64,000 bases of DNA from Caulobacter vibrioides (GCF_002858865.1 NZ_PJRR01000005.1:62001-126000); one strand, 5' to 3'; positions 9,157 through 20,103 are shown, counted from the stretch's first letter. Program-made: numbers and translations. The notes: a model not told the origin generated them from the letters alone.

Positions 9157-10835
9157 GCGGCGGCTCCATCGAGCGGTCGCACGGTGACGACGTTGAACAT
9201 CCCCGCATGCATGTGCAGCAGCATGTGGCAGTGGAAGGCCCAGTCGCCGGGCTCATCGGCCGTCAGGTCGAAGGCGACCTTGCCGCCGGGCGCGACATTG
9301 ACCGTGTGCTTCAGCGGCTGGCGTTCCTGACCGTTGACCAGCTCGAAGAAGTGACCGTGCAGGTGGATCGGATGGGCCATCATGGTGTCGTTGATCAGCA
9401 CCACCCGCGCCCGCTCATCGCGCTGGAAGGCGATCGGCTTCTTGAGCGGTCCGAACGCCTCGCCGTCGAACGCCCACATGAAGCGCTCCATATTGCCGGT
9501 CAGGTGGATCTCGATCGTCCGCCCCGGCGCTCTGGAGTCCTTGGGCGGATAGAGGCTGGCGAGGTCCGCATAGGTCAGCACCCGATGGCCTGCGTCCTCC
9601 AGCCCCTGCGGCGGCTCGGCCATCCGGTCCATCGGCATCGGCGAGATCGTCTGCACGCCCGGCGTCAGCGGCACGTTCGGGGCGTTGGACTGGGCCCGCA
9701 TCGACATGTCCATGCCGGGCATATCCATCCCATGGTGCATGTTCCCCATGCCCATGTCCTTCATGTTGGCCAGCGGACGCCGGCGCAGCGGCGGAACAGG
9801 GGCGGTCATGCCCAGGCGCGGCGCCAGGGTCCCGCGGGCCATGCCCGACCGATCAGAGGCCTCGGCCACCAGGGTGAAGGCCTTGTCTTGCGTGGGCCGC
9901 ACGATGACGTCGAAGGTCTCGGCGGGGGCGATCTGGAACTCGTCCACGGTCACCGGCGAGACCAGCTGGCCGTCGGTTCCCACCACCTCCAGCGACAGGC
10001 CCGGGATACGGACGTTGAAGATGGTCATGGCCCCGGCGTTGATGAAGCGCAGCCGCACCCGCTCGCCCGGCGTGAACAGCCCGGTCCAGTTGTCGCCCGG
10101 CCCGTGGCCGTTCATCAGATAGGTGTAGATCGAGCCCGTGACGTCGGCGATGTCGGTGGGGTCCATCCGCATCTGGCCCCACGCGACCCGATCCTTCAGC
10201 GACTGGTCCTGGCCCTTGAGCAGCCCGGCGACGGTCTGCTTTTGCATGTTGAAGTGGCCGGCGCTGACCTTCAGCTTCCGGAACAGTTCGTGCGGATGCA
10301 GGAAGCTCCAGTCCGACAGCACGACCACATGCTCGCGGTCATAGGCGACCGGGTCCTCGCCGGCCGGGTCGATGATCATCGGCCCATAGTGGCCCATCTG
10401 CTCCTGCAGGCCCGAATGGCTGTGCCACCAGTAGGTGCCCGACTGGCGGATCGGGAATTCGTAGGTGAAGGTCTCGCCCGGCTTGATGCCCGGGAAGCTG
10501 ACGCCCGGCACGCCGTCCATCTGGAACGGCACCAGAAGGCCATGCCAGTGGATCGAGGTGTCCTCGTCCAGGGTGTTGGTCACCGACAGCCTGACGTTCT
10601 GCCCTTCCTTCAGCCGGATCAGCGGCCCGGGGATCGCGCCGTTGACGGTCACGGCATGGCCGGCCTTGCCGTCGATCTTCGCCATCGTGTGGCCGACCGT
10701 CAGCTTGATCTCCTCGCCCGACAAGGCCGGCGGCGAGCGCTCGCCGCTCTGCGCCATCGCCCAGCCCGGCAGCAGTCCCGCTGCGCCCAAGGACAGGGCG
10801 CCTTGCAGCAAAGTCCGTCGATCAAAAGCCGTCAT
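9153..10835 (-). CDS. pcoA: PcoA/CopA multicopper oxidase (Tat-exported)
   Basis: Oxidises periplasmic Cu(I) to the less toxic Cu(II). The protein has 560 residues from ATG 10835. It carries a twin-arginine signal (DRRTLLQGALSLGAAGLL), then three cupredoxin domains. Copper ligands are HWHGLLVP and HSHSG in the first domain, and HPIHLHGHFF and HCHMLLHMHAGM at the end. A Met-rich insert (MKDMGMGNMHHGMDMPGMDM) is typical of the CopA group. A GTG ten codons upstream would place extra residues before the Tat motif, so it was not chosen. Divergent from the YbaK-type gene; forms an operon with pcoB. Confidence 0.93.
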   Translation of the reverse strand: MTAFDRRTLLQGALSLGAAGLLPGWAMAQSGERSPPALSGEEIKLTVGHTMAKIDGKAGHAVTVNGAIPGPLIRLKEGQNVRLSVTNTLDEDTSIHWHGLLVPFQMDGVPGVSFPGIKPGETFTYEFPIRQSGTYWWHSHSGLQEQMGHYGPMIIDPAGEDPVAYDREHVVVLSDWSFLHPHELFRKLKVSAGHFNMQKQTVAGLLKGQDQSLKDRVAWGQMRMDPTDIADVTGSIYTYLMNGHGPGDNWTGLFTPGERVRLRFINAGAMTIFNVRIPGLSLEVVGTDGQLVSPVTVDEFQIAPAETFDVIVRPTQDKAFTLVAEASDRSGMARGTLAPRLGMTAPVPPLRRRPLANMKDMGMGNMHHGMDMPGMDMSMRAQSNAPNVPLTPGVQTISPMPMDRMAEPPQGLEDAGHRVLTYADLASLYPPKDSRAPGRTIEIHLTGNMERFMWAFDGEAFGPLKKPIAFQRDERARVVLINDTMMAHPIHLHGHFFELVNGQERQPLKHTVNVAPGGKVAFDLTADEPGDWAFHCHMLLHMHAGMFNVVTVRPLDGAAA

Positions 10836-10883
10836 CACCGATCCATATTCCAACACCCGAACCACTTGGGTATCACGCGAGCC

Positions 10884-11360
10884 ATGTCCAAGAGCACCCC
10901 CGCCACGATCGCCCTGACCAAGGCCGGAGTCGCTTTCGATCTCTATACGTACGACTACGACCCTGGATCGGAGCGCGTAGGCCTGCAGGCCGCCGAGGCC
11001 CTGGGCGAAGACCCGCGCCGGGTGCTCAAGACCCTGATCGTGATGCTGGACGGCAAGCCCGCCTGCGCCATCCTGCCCTCCGACCAGGAGGTCAGCATGA
11101 AGAAGCTGGCCGCCGCCCTGAAAGGCAAGTCCGCCGCCATGGCGCCCGTGCCCGACGCCGAGCGCATCACCGGCTACAAGGTCGGCGGCGTCAGCCCCTT
11201 TGGCCAGAAGAAGCGCCTGCCCACGGTGCTGGAAGCCGCCGCCCTGGCCGAGCCCTATGTGTTCCTCAACGGCGGCCAGCGGGGTTTGCAGGTGAAGCTC
11301 GCGCCGGCTGATGCGGTGAAGGCGCTAGGCGCGGTGACGGCGGCGATCGTGGCGGAGTAG
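10884..11360 (+). CDS. ybaK: YbaK/EbsC-type Cys-tRNA(Pro) deacylase
   Basis: Trans-editing enzyme that hydrolyses mis-charged Cys-tRNA(Pro). The protein has 158 residues, the normal length. It begins MSKSTPATIALTKAGVAFDLY and contains the YbaK core: DPRRVLKTLIVMLDGKPACAILPS with the conserved lysine, then ITGYKVGGVSPFGQKKRLPTV and VFLNGGQRGLQVKLAP. The frame is open far upstream, but those codons are antisense to pcoA. ATG 10884 is the first start after the shared promoter with pcoA. Function is by family. Confidence 0.88.
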   Translation: MSKSTPATIALTKAGVAFDLYTYDYDPGSERVGLQAAEALGEDPRRVLKTLIVMLDGKPACAILPSDQEVSMKKLAAALKGKSAAMAPVPDAERITGYKVGGVSPFGQKKRLPTVLEAAALAEPYVFLNGGQRGLQVKLAPADAVKALGAVTAAIVAE

Positions 11361-11418
11361 CGCTGGCGCACGCCGTTCGTCCGCCGGATACCTACAAGAC
11401 GCAGAGACCGTAAAACCC

Positions 11419-11533
11419 GTGTCATCCCGGCCGCAGCGCGAAGCGCGGAGCGCCGGGACCCAGGGGCGGCTGGCACGGTGGTCTTTCACCCCCTGGGTCC
11501 CGGCTCTACGCTACGCTTCGGCCGGGATGACAC
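11419..11533. repeat. Intergenic inverted repeat, GTCATCCCGG family
   Basis: Left arm GTGTCATCCCGGCCG with GGGACCCAGGGG, right arm CCCCTGGGTCCCGG with CGGCCGGGATGACAC. The same unit recurs at 16643-16743 and 31080-31188. No GANTC site was seen in this family. It lies between the YbaK-type gene and tRNA-Met. Confidence 0.85.
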
Positions 11534-11623
11534 ACCAGAGAAGCGGACGATTGTCACGGAAGGCCAAGCGCAGGCGCTTGAAATCTGGCCCGCTCTTCGC
11601 CTATAAGCCGCGCCTCCTGGTCT

Positions 11624-11700
11624 GGCTGGGTAGCTCAGATGGTTAGAGCGGTGGATTCATAACCCACAGGTCGGCGGTTCGATCCCGCCCCCCGCCACCA
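11624..11700 (+). tRNA. tRNA-Met (CAT anticodon)
   Basis: Seventy-seven bases including an encoded CCA. The D stem is GCTC/GAGC, the anticodon CAT is at 11658-11660, and the T arm is GGCGG-TTCGATC-CCGCC. The 5' acceptor strand GGCTGGG pairs with CCCCGCC except for a T-C mismatch at the fourth pair, and the anticodon stem has A-C at its last pair. A CAT anticodon could also belong to a lysidine-modified tRNA-Ile, but elongator Met is the simpler reading. It is not an initiator, because the first acceptor pair is G-C. Confidence 0.85.
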
Positions 11701-11728
11701 GGACCGACATCCCAACAGTCCTCGCCGC

Positions 11729-12436
11729 TCACGCCCCCGGCCCGAACCGCGCCACCAGGTCGTAGGCCTCGCCCGGGAAAATCTGCCGCACGCGCGTCAC
11801 GTTCTGGCCCTCGCGCCAGGTGCGGCGATCGACGACGAGGCAGGCCGCGCCTTCGTCCAAGCCCAGCAGCTGAGCGTCGTCGGCGTCGGCGTTGACCGCG
11901 CTGATCCGGCTCTCGGCTTCGGTCCAGGCCACGTGCTCCAAGAGCCAGGCGCCGGGCGGGGTCTGCGCGAAATCAGCCTCGGCGATCTCGGGAACGGCCT
12001 TCAGCGAGACCAGGCGGCGCTCCAGGGCGAAGGGCCGGCCGTCCGCGTCGTGAACCCCGTCCAGCGCCAGCAGCTTGCCGCCGGCCGCCAGCGCGACCTC
12101 TTCGGGGCTGCCGCGGTCAGCGCCCCGCACCGTGCGCGACAACAGACGGAAGGCGTAGGTCTCGCCGCGTGCGACGATCTCGGACTGGATGTCGGGGATG
12201 TTGAGCACCGGCGCATGCACGCGCGGCCGCGCCACGAAGGTGCCGGCCCGTTTGCGCCGCACGATCAGTCCGGCGTCCACCAGAGCGGCCATCGCCTTGC
12301 TGACCGTCATGCGGGCGCAGCCATAGTCGGCCATCAACTCGGTCTCGAACGGCACGCGGTGACCGGGCGGCCACTCCCCGGAGCGGATGCGAGCCTCGAT
12401 GTCGGCGCGGATGCGCTGATGCAGCGGTCCGGTCAC
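11729..12436 (-). CDS. hutC: Histidine utilisation repressor HutC (GntR family)
   Basis: Represses the hut genes and is released by urocanate (known for HutC). The protein has 235 residues from GTG 12436. The GntR winged helix (LHQRIRADIEARIRSGEWPPG, then FETELMADYGCARMTVSKAM) covers about residues 4-70. The UTRA effector domain follows, ending VTRVRQIFPGEAYDLVARFG. The start overlaps the hutF stop as GTGA, so hutF-hutC form an operon. Its own promoter region carries a matching palindrome at 13835-13852, which would make it autoregulatory. Confidence 0.92.
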   Translation of the reverse strand: MTGPLHQRIRADIEARIRSGEWPPGHRVPFETELMADYGCARMTVSKAMAALVDAGLIVRRKRAGTFVARPRVHAPVLNIPDIQSEIVARGETYAFRLLSRTVRGADRGSPEEVALAAGGKLLALDGVHDADGRPFALERRLVSLKAVPEIAEADFAQTPPGAWLLEHVAWTEAESRISAVNADADDAQLLGLDEGAACLVVDRRTWREGQNVTRVRQIFPGEAYDLVARFGPGA

Positions 12437-13812
12437 GCCAGCAGGGCCTTCAGGGTCTGGACGTAGCGGGTGGTGATCGCCTCGCGGGCGTGATGGCGAC
12501 CGCCCGACACCAGTTGCCGACCCTGCCGCCAGACGGTGTCGATCCCGCCCCCGGCGAAGACCAGGCTGTCGATCAGGGTGTCGCCCGCGCGGCCGACCAG
12601 GTTCGGATGGCTGGGATCGAGGGTGACGAAGTCGGCCGGCGCGCCACGACGCAGCTCGCCACGGCCTGCGCCCAGCGCCTGGGCGCCACCCAGCGCCGCC
12701 GCGCGCCAGAGGTCGCCGCCGGTCGCGCGGCGCGGGCCGCTCGCCAGGACGTTGCGGGCCCGGCGCGACAGGCGCTGGGCGTATTCCAGGGTTCGCAGTT
12801 CCTGCGCGGCGTCGATCACGATGTTGGAGTCGGTGCCGATTCCGAAACGTCCGCCAGCGGCCAGATAGTCCGGAGTCGGGAAGATGCCGTCGCCCAGATT
12901 GGCTTCCGTCACCGGGCACAGGCCCGCCACCGCCCCGCTCTTGGCCAGGCGTTCGGTCTCGGTGGCGTTGATGTGGGTGGCGTGGATCAGGCACCAGCGC
13001 TGGTCGACCTCGGTGTGGTTCATCAGCCAGCGCACCGGGCGCTGGCCGGTGGCGGCCAGACAGTCGTCGACCTCCTTGGTCTGCTCGGCCACGTGCATGT
13101 GGACCGGCCCACCGGCGGCCAGCGGCAGGATGGCGGTCAGCTCCTCGCCCGTCACCGCGCGCAGGCTGTGCGGCGCGATGCCGACCACCGCCTCGGGCAG
13201 GTCGGCGACGATCCCCCGGCAGGCCTCGACCAAGCGCGCAAAGCCGTCGACGTCATGAATGAACCGCTTCTGGCCGTCGGTCGGCGGCAGGCCGCCGAAA
13301 TTGCTGTGGGCGTAGAACACCGGCAGCAGGGTGAGACCAATGCCGGTCTCATCCGCCGCCGCCGCCATCCGTACGGCCATCTCGGCGGGGTTATCGTAGA
13401 AGCCGCCGTCGGGGGCGTGGTGCAGATAGTGGAACTCGCCCACCCGGGTGAAGCCACCCTCCAGCATCTCGACCTGACCCATGGCGGCGATGGCCTGGGC
13501 CATGTCGGGGTCGAGCCGCGCGAGGAAGCGGTACATCACCTCGCGCCAGGTCCAGAAGTTGTCACCGGTCTCGCCGCGCGTTTCCGCCAGACCCGCCATG
13601 GCGCGTTGGAAGGCGTGGCTGTGCACATTGCCCAGGCCCGGCAGGGCCGGACCCAGGCGCAGGGCGTCTCCGGCCGGGGCGTCGGTGTCGATCCGGGCGA
13701 TGCGGCCGTCGGCGATCGTGAACTTCACGCCCCGGGCCCAGCCGTCCGCCAGCAGCGCGCTCTCGCACCAGACCACGGTCGAAACGGACTCGGGAATTTG
13801 CGTGTCGGTCAC
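12433..13812 (-). CDS. hutF: Formimidoylglutamate deiminase HutF
   Basis: Converts N-formimino-L-glutamate to N-formyl-L-glutamate and ammonia, step 4 of the five-step histidine route. The protein has 459 residues and is an amidohydrolase-fold metalloenzyme. The zinc site begins NVHSHAFQRAMAGL; later ligands lie in HMHVAEQ, HATHINATE and GTDSN. Start GTG 13812 is set by the GAGG eight bases upstream; the nearby ATG is out of frame. Its pairing with hutG, rather than a single-step hydrolase, fixes which pathway variant this organism uses. Divergent from hutI. Confidence 0.92.
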   Translation of the reverse strand: MTDTQIPESVSTVVWCESALLADGWARGVKFTIADGRIARIDTDAPAGDALRLGPALPGLGNVHSHAFQRAMAGLAETRGETGDNFWTWREVMYRFLARLDPDMAQAIAAMGQVEMLEGGFTRVGEFHYLHHAPDGGFYDNPAEMAVRMAAAADETGIGLTLLPVFYAHSNFGGLPPTDGQKRFIHDVDGFARLVEACRGIVADLPEAVVGIAPHSLRAVTGEELTAILPLAAGGPVHMHVAEQTKEVDDCLAATGQRPVRWLMNHTEVDQRWCLIHATHINATETERLAKSGAVAGLCPVTEANLGDGIFPTPDYLAAGGRFGIGTDSNIVIDAAQELRTLEYAQRLSRRARNVLASGPRRATGGDLWRAAALGGAQALGAGRGELRRGAPADFVTLDPSHPNLVGRAGDTLIDSLVFAGGGIDTVWRQGRQLVSGGRHHAREAITTRYVQTLKALLA

Positions 13813-13834
13813 TGGACAAGCCTCATCGTTCGCA

Positions 13835-13852
13835 AATATGTCTATACATATT
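13835..13852. promoter_or_regulatory. HutC operator in the divergent hutF/hutI promoter
   Basis: AATATGT-CTAT-ACATATT is a perfect 7-base inverted repeat with a 4-base spacer in the 84-base gap between hutF and hutI. Its core TGTCTATACA resembles the TGTATA-type sites known for HutC in other proteobacteria. It could repress both operons at once. It is the only clear palindrome in the gap. Confidence 0.75.
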
Positions 13853-13896
13853 GAAGCGCGCCGCAAGGGCCGCGCGGTGCTGGCGGAGGCAGGCTC

Positions 13897-15102
13897 ATGC
13901 GCTGTGATCGGGTGTGGATCAACGCCCGTCTCGCCACCCTGGCGCCGGGCCGCCAAGGGCTGGGGATCGTCGAGGACGGCGTCGTCGCCTGCCTGGGCGG
14001 GCGCATCGCCTATGCCGGCCCCGCCGCCGACGCCCCGACCTTTGAGGCCGCCGAGACGATCGATCTCGACGGCCGCTGGATCACGCCTGGCCTGATCGAT
14101 CCGCACACCCACCTCGTCTTCGCCGGCGACCGCGCGCATGAGTTCGAGCTGCGCCTGGCCGGCGCCTCTTACGAAGAGATCGCCCGCGCCGGCGGCGGCA
14201 TCGTCTCGACCATGCGCGCCACTCGCGCGGCCTCCGAAGCTGAGCTCATCGCGGCCGCCCTGCCGCGCCTCGACGCCCTGCTGGCCGAGGGTGTCACCAC
14301 GGTCGAGATCAAGTCCGGCTATGGCCTGTCGCTGGACGACGAACTCAAGAGCCTGCGCGCCGCCCGGGCGCTCGCCGACATCCGCCGAGTAGCCGTCACC
14401 ACCACCTTCCTGGGCGCCCACGCCCTGCCGCCCGAGTATCGCGACGACCAGGACGGCTATGTCGACCTGGTCTGCCAGACCATGATCCCGGCCATCGCCG
14501 CGCGCGGCCTGGCCGACGCGGTGGACGGCTTCTGCGAAGGCATCGGCTTCTCGCCTGAGCAGATCCGCCGGGTGTTCGACGCGGCCAAGGCCCACGGCCT
14601 GCCGGTCAAGCTGCACGCCGAGCAGCTGTCGAACCTGTCGGGCGCGGCGCTGGCCGCCGAATACAATGCGCTCTCGGCCGACCACCTCGAGCATCTGGAC
14701 GCGGCCGGGATCGCCGCCATGGCCGCCTCGGGCACGGTCGCGACCCTGCTGCCCGGCGCCTACTATTTCACCCGCGAGACGCAGGTCCCGCCGATCACGG
14801 CCCTGCGCGCGGCGGGCGTGCCGATGGCCCTGGCCACCGACTGCAATCCCGGCACCTCGCCCCTGACCTCGCCGCTGCTGGTCATGAACATGGCCGCGAC
14901 CCTGTTCCGGATGACCGTCGAGGAGTGCCTGGCCGGCGTCACGCGCGAGGCCGCACGGGCGCTGGGCCTGCTGCACGATCGCGGCACGCTGGAGGCCGGC
15001 AAGGCTTGTGATCTCGCCATCTGGGACGTCGAGCGTCCCGCCGAACTTGTCTATCGCATGGGGTTCAACCCGCTCCATGCGCGCGTGTGGAGAGGCCTTT
15101 GA
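13897..15102 (+). CDS. hutI: Imidazolonepropionase HutI
   Basis: Hydrolyses 4-imidazolone-5-propionate to N-formimino-L-glutamate, step 3 of histidine breakdown. The protein has 401 residues, the usual length. It is an amidohydrolase barrel with metal ligands in [24 protein letters not shown] and [24 protein letters not shown] and [14 protein letters not shown] are family signatures. First gene of the rightward hut operon, 45 bases after the HutC palindrome. Its end overlaps the hutH start. Confidence 0.96.
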   Translation: MRCDRVWINARLATLAPGRQGLGIVEDGVVACLGGRIAYAGPAADAPTFEAAETIDLDGRWITPGLIDPHTHLVFAGDRAHEFELRLAGASYEEIARAGGGIVSTMRATRAASEAELIAAALPRLDALLAEGVTTVEIKSGYGLSLDDELKSLRAARALADIRRVAVTTTFLGAHALPPEYRDDQDGYVDLVCQTMIPAIAARGLADAVDGFCEGIGFSPEQIRRVFDAAKAHGLPVKLHAEQLSNLSGAALAAEYNALSADHLEHLDAAGIAAMAASGTVATLLPGAYYFTRETQVPPITALRAAGVPMALATDCNPGTSPLTSPLLVMNMAATLFRMTVEECLAGVTREAARALGLLHDRGTLEAGKACDLAIWDVERPAELVYRMGFNPLHARVWRGL

Positions 15103-16625
15103 CCCAGCTTGTTCTGAACCCCGGCGCCGTGTCGCTGGCCGAGTGGAAGGCGATCTATCGCGGCGCGTCGGCGCGACTGGCCGAGACGGCGTGGCCGGTG
15201 ATCGCCGAGAGCGCGGCGGCGGTGCAGCGCATCCTGGCCAAGGGTGAGCCGGTTTACGGCATCAACACCGGCTTTGGGAAACTGGCCAGCGTCCGCATCG
15301 GCGACGCCGACCTTGAGACCCTGCAGCGCAACATCGTCCTGTCGCACGCGGCGGGCGTGGGCGAGCCCTCGCCCGTCCCGGTGATCCGCCTGATGATGGC
15401 CCTGAAGCTGGCCAGCCTGGCGCAGGGCGCCTCGGGCGTTCGGGTCGAGACGGTGCGGATGCTGGAGGAGATGCTGGTCGAGGGCCTGACCCCGGTGGTG
15501 CCCTGCCAGGGCTCGGTCGGCGCCTCGGGCGATCTGGCCCCGCTGTCGCACATGGCCGCGACCATGATCGGGGTCGGCGAGATCTTCGTCGGTGGTCAGC
15601 GTCTGCCGGCGGCGCAGGCCTTGGCGGAGGCGGGCCTAGAGCCCCTGACCCTGGGTCCGAAGGAGGGGCTGGCCCTGCTGAACGGCACCCAGTTCTCGAC
15701 GGCCAACGCTCTGGCGGGCCTGTTCGAGGCCGAGCGCCTGTTCCAGTCGGCCCTGGTCACCGGCGCGCTCTCCACCGAAGCCGCCAAGGGCTCGGACACC
15801 CCGTTCGACCCGCGCATCCACACCCTGCGCCGCCACGTCGGCCAGATCGAGACCGCCGCTGCGCTTCGCGCGCTGATGAGCGCCTCGGAAATCCGCGCCT
15901 CGCACCTGAAGGAGGACGAGCGCGTCCAGGACCCCTACTGCCTGCGCTGCCAGCCGCAGGTGATGGGCGCGGCGCTGGATATCCTGCGTCAGGCCGCCAC
16001 CACCCTGGCGACCGAGGCCAATTGTGTGTCGGACAATCCGCTGATCTTCCCGGAAGCGGACGAGGCGCTCTCCGGCGGCAACTTCCACGCCGAGCCGGTG
16101 GCCTTCGCCGCCGACATGATCGCCCTGGCGGTCTGCGAGATCGGCTCGATCGCCGAGCGCCGTATCGCCATGCTGGTCGACCCGGCGCTGTCGGGCCTGC
16201 CGGCGTTCCTGACGCCAAAGCCGGGTTTGAACTCAGGCTTCATGATCCCGCAGGTCACGGCCGCGGCCCTGGTGTCGGAGAACAAGCAGCGGGCCTATCC
16301 GGCCAGCGTCGACTCGATCCCGACCTCGGCCAACCAGGAAGACCACGTCTCGATGGCCGCCCACGGCGCGCGCCGCCTCTTGGCCATGGTCGAGAACGCC
16401 GACGCGGTGCTGGGCATCGAACTGCTGGCCGCCGCGCAAGGTTGCGACTTCCACGCGCCGCTGCGCTCCGGCGCGGCGCTGGAAGCGGTGCGGGCGCTGA
16501 CGCGGAGCAAGGTTCCGCACCTGACCGATGACCGCCACTTCCACCCGGACATGGAGGCGGCCAATGCGCTGGTGCGCTCGGGCGCGGTGATCGCGGCGGT
16601 GGGTGCGTTGCCGGGGGTTTCGTAG
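15099..16625 (+). CDS. hutH: Histidine ammonia-lyase HutH
   Basis: Removes ammonia from L-histidine to give urocanate, the first step. The protein has 508 residues from TTG 15099. The self-forming MIO cofactor comes from Ala-Ser-Gly in [15 protein letters not shown] at 142-144, which matches the classical Ser143 numbering and supports this start. Further support: TTG overlaps the hutI stop (TTGA), and GGAG lies six bases upstream. GTG 15087 would add four residues and has no ribosome site. NTGFGKL and [14 protein letters not shown] are conserved active-site blocks. Confidence 0.96.
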   Translation: MTQLVLNPGAVSLAEWKAIYRGASARLAETAWPVIAESAAAVQRILAKGEPVYGINTGFGKLASVRIGDADLETLQRNIVLSHAAGVGEPSPVPVIRLMMALKLASLAQGASGVRVETVRMLEEMLVEGLTPVVPCQGSVGASGDLAPLSHMAATMIGVGEIFVGGQRLPAAQALAEAGLEPLTLGPKEGLALLNGTQFSTANALAGLFEAERLFQSALVTGALSTEAAKGSDTPFDPRIHTLRRHVGQIETAAALRALMSASEIRASHLKEDERVQDPYCLRCQPQVMGAALDILRQAATTLATEANCVSDNPLIFPEADEALSGGNFHAEPVAFAADMIALAVCEIGSIAERRIAMLVDPALSGLPAFLTPKPGLNSGFMIPQVTAAALVSENKQRAYPASVDSIPTSANQEDHVSMAAHGARRLLAMVENADAVLGIELLAAAQGCDFHAPLRSGAALEAVRALTRSKVPHLTDDRHFHPDMEAANALVRSGAVIAAVGALPGVS

Positions 16626-16642
16626 GATGGCGCTCCCCAATT

Positions 16643-16743
16643 TGTCATCCCGGGCGCAGCGAAGCGGAGACCCGGGACCACAACAGGCGCCTGCGCTTCC
16701 GGCGGTCCCGGCTCGGCGCGCTTCGCGCTTGGCCGGGATGACA
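16643..16743. repeat. Intergenic inverted repeat, GTCATCCCGG family
   Basis: TGTCATCCCGGGCGCAGC at the left and GGCCGGGATGACA at the right, with CCGGGACCA / GGTCCCGG inside. Related to 11419-11533 and 31080-31188. It fills the gap between hutH and hutG inside the operon, so it is transcribed and could fold in the mRNA. Confidence 0.85.
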
Positions 16744-16760
16744 GGGCTTGGAGCGTGAGG

Positions 16761-17582
16761 ATGAGCTGGCTCCAAGTCACCCAGGGCCAAGCCCCGCTCA
16801 TCATCTCCCTCCCCCACACCGGCACGGACATCCCGGCCGACATCGAGGCCCAACTCGTCTCGCCCTGGCTGGCCCGCAAGGACGCCGACTGGTGGGTCGA
16901 GCGCCTCTACGCCTTCGCCGAGAACCTCGGCGCGACGATCGTTCGCACGGCGATCTCGCGCACGGTCATCGACGTCAATCGCGACCCGTCCGGCGCCTCG
17001 CTCTATCCCGGCCAGGCGACGACGGAGCTTTGCCCGACCACCACCTTCGACGGCGAGCCGCTCTATCGCGACGGCCCGCCGGACGCGGCGGAAATCGACC
17101 ACCGCCGGACGACCTGGTTCGAGCCCTATCACGCCGCCCTGCGCGCCGAGATCGAACGCCTTCGCGCGGTGCATCCCACCGTGGTGCTGTACGAGGCCCA
17201 TTCGATCCGCTCGCGGGTGCCGCGCCTGTTCGAAGGTGAGCTGCCGCAGTTCAACCTTGGCACCAACAGCGGCCAAAGCTGCGCCGACGCCCTGACCGCC
17301 GCTGTGGAGGCGGCCTGCGACGCCTCGGGCCTCAGTCGCGTCACCAACGGCCGCTTCAAGGGCGGCTGGACCACGCGCCACTACGGCCGGCCCGTCACCG
17401 GCGTCCATGCGATCCAGATGGAGCTGGCCTGTCGGGGCTACATGGACGATCCCGCCGAGCCGCCCACGCCCGACACTTGGCCCACGCCCTTCCACGCCGC
17501 CCGCGCCGAGCCGCTGCGGGCGGTGCTGGAGGCGGTGCTTGGGGCGTGTCTCGATTTCGCCAGTTCCTCTCCTCCCTCGTGA
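16761..17582 (+). CDS. hutG: N-formylglutamate deformylase HutG
   Basis: Hydrolyses N-formyl-L-glutamate to glutamate and formate, the last hut step. The protein has 273 residues from ATG 16761 (GGAG seven bases upstream; a GTG two codons earlier is weaker). Family motifs are LIISLPHTGTDIP, ISRTVIDVNRDPSG and VVLYEAHSIRS, with GGWTTRHYG later. Odd point: the last residues (SSSPPS) and the stop codon are written by the start of an intergenic repeat, so the native C-terminus may have been altered by repeat insertion. Confidence 0.93.
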   Translation: MSWLQVTQGQAPLIISLPHTGTDIPADIEAQLVSPWLARKDADWWVERLYAFAENLGATIVRTAISRTVIDVNRDPSGASLYPGQATTELCPTTTFDGEPLYRDGPPDAAEIDHRRTTWFEPYHAALRAEIERLRAVHPTVVLYEAHSIRSRVPRLFEGELPQFNLGTNSGQSCADALTAAVEAACDASGLSRVTNGRFKGGWTTRHYGRPVTGVHAIQMELACRGYMDDPAEPPTPDTWPTPFHAARAEPLRAVLEAVLGACLDFASSSPPS

Positions 17583-17694
17583 AACGGGGGAGGTGGCGCG
17601 GCGCGGATACGCGCCGTGACGGAGGGGGCGTCCCCGCCGCAAGCGCCCCCTCCACCGCTTCGCGGTCCCCCTCCCCCGCATGCGGGGGAGGACG
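17575..17694. repeat. Intergenic inverted repeat overlapping the hutG end
   Basis: Same family as 6375-6512: CGTGAAACGGGGGAGGTGGCG and GTGACGGAGGGGGCG, mirrored by GCGCCCCCTCCACCGCTTCG and CCCTCCCCCGCATGCGGGGG. Its first eight bases supply the last codons and stop of hutG. It separates hutG from hutU within the operon. Confidence 0.85.
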
Positions 17695-17720
17695 CTGATA
17701 CCGAAAGGCACGCACACGAC

Positions 17721-19385
<1,665 letters not shown>

Positions 19386-19521
19386 AAGCGCGACGCTCAA
19401 CCAAACGCGCCTTAGCGCGTTGAAACCTCATCAGGGTGCGACAAGGCGGCGCGCGACAGGTCGTCCCGTTCGCAAGGGCCGAGTCAATCTCGACCATGGG
19501 GTCATGGTTAAGGAGCGTTTC

Positions 19522-19689
19522 ATGACCGTCGCCTCGCAGACCCGTTCTTTCGATCCCCGGCCGCAGCGCGCGCGTCGCCGCGAGCCTCGCCAATGGCCGC
19601 TCGGCGTCGCCGTGCTGGTGGCGTCGGTGCTGAACGCCGTGGTCTGGGGCGGCCTGTTCGCCGTGGCGAAGGTCTTCCTGAGTTTGTGA
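19522..19689 (+). CDS. Small single-pass membrane protein, unknown function
   Basis: A 55-residue open frame with TAAGGAG placed seven bases before ATG 19522, which argues that it is translated. The N-terminus is basic (RPQRARRREPRQW), followed by one hydrophobic segment (LGVAVLVASVLNAVVWGGLFAVAKVFLSL) running to the end. The membrane orientation is probably N-in. It has its own terminator at 19727. I do not recognise the family. A longer frame from 19420 lacks a ribosome site. Confidence 0.65.
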   Translation: MTVASQTRSFDPRPQRARRREPRQWPLGVAVLVASVLNAVVWGGLFAVAKVFLSL

Positions 19690-19726
19690 GCGTAAGCGTT
19701 TCGTACTTCTCCCCCGAAAACGACTT

Positions 19727-19758
19727 GGGCCGCGTCTCGCAAGGACGCGGCCCTTTTT
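19727..19758 (+). terminator. Rho-independent terminator
   Basis: Stem GGGCCGCGTC / GACGCGGCCC with a 7-base loop, followed by five T. It ends the small membrane protein transcript and insulates it from the convergent fliE. Confidence 0.9.
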
Positions 19759-19791
19759 CTGGGAGAAATCACAAGATGGACGCCGAAGCCG

Positions 19792-20103
19792 TCAGATCGG
19801 CATCCGCATGATTTCCTGATAGGCCGAGATCACCTGGTCGCGGATCGACATCACCGTCTCCAGGCTGGCTTCGGCCGAGCTGATGGCGGTGACCACGTCG
19901 ATCAGTTCGGCCTTGCCGGCCACCTGGGCGGCGATCTTGTGCTCAGCGACCTTCGAGGCCTTGGTCGCCCCGTCCATGGCCGACTTCAAGAGGTCGCCGA
20001 AGTCGACGCCCTTGTCCTGAGAACCGCCGATCGACCCGATGGAGCCGACCGACATGGCGCCGGAATTGGCGTAGGCCTTGGCGGCGGCGAGCGCGGTGAT
20101 CAT
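19792..20103 (-). CDS. fliE: Flagellar hook-basal body protein FliE
   Basis: Joins the MS ring to the proximal rod. The protein has 103 residues. The C-terminal FliE signature is clear: [47 protein letters not shown]. The N-terminal half is Gly/Ser-rich and variable, as in other FliE. Third gene of flgB-flgC-fliE, 10 bases after flgC. It is exported by the flagellar type III apparatus, so no signal peptide is expected. Confidence 0.95.
   Translation of the reverse strand: MITALAAAKAYANSGAMSVGSIGSIGGSQDKGVDFGDLLKSAMDGATKASKVAEHKIAAQVAGKAELIDVVTAISSAEASLETVMSIRDQVISAYQEIMRMPI

Noticed and set aside
8910..11360. A plus-strand frame of over 800 codons running through pcoB and pcoA
   Set aside because: Only its last 158 codons form a real protein (the YbaK-type gene); the rest mirrors the two copper genes.
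12433..15078. An 881-codon minus-strand frame covering hutF and hutI
   Set aside because: The part up to 13812 is hutF; the upstream part is antisense to hutI and has no recognisable sequence.
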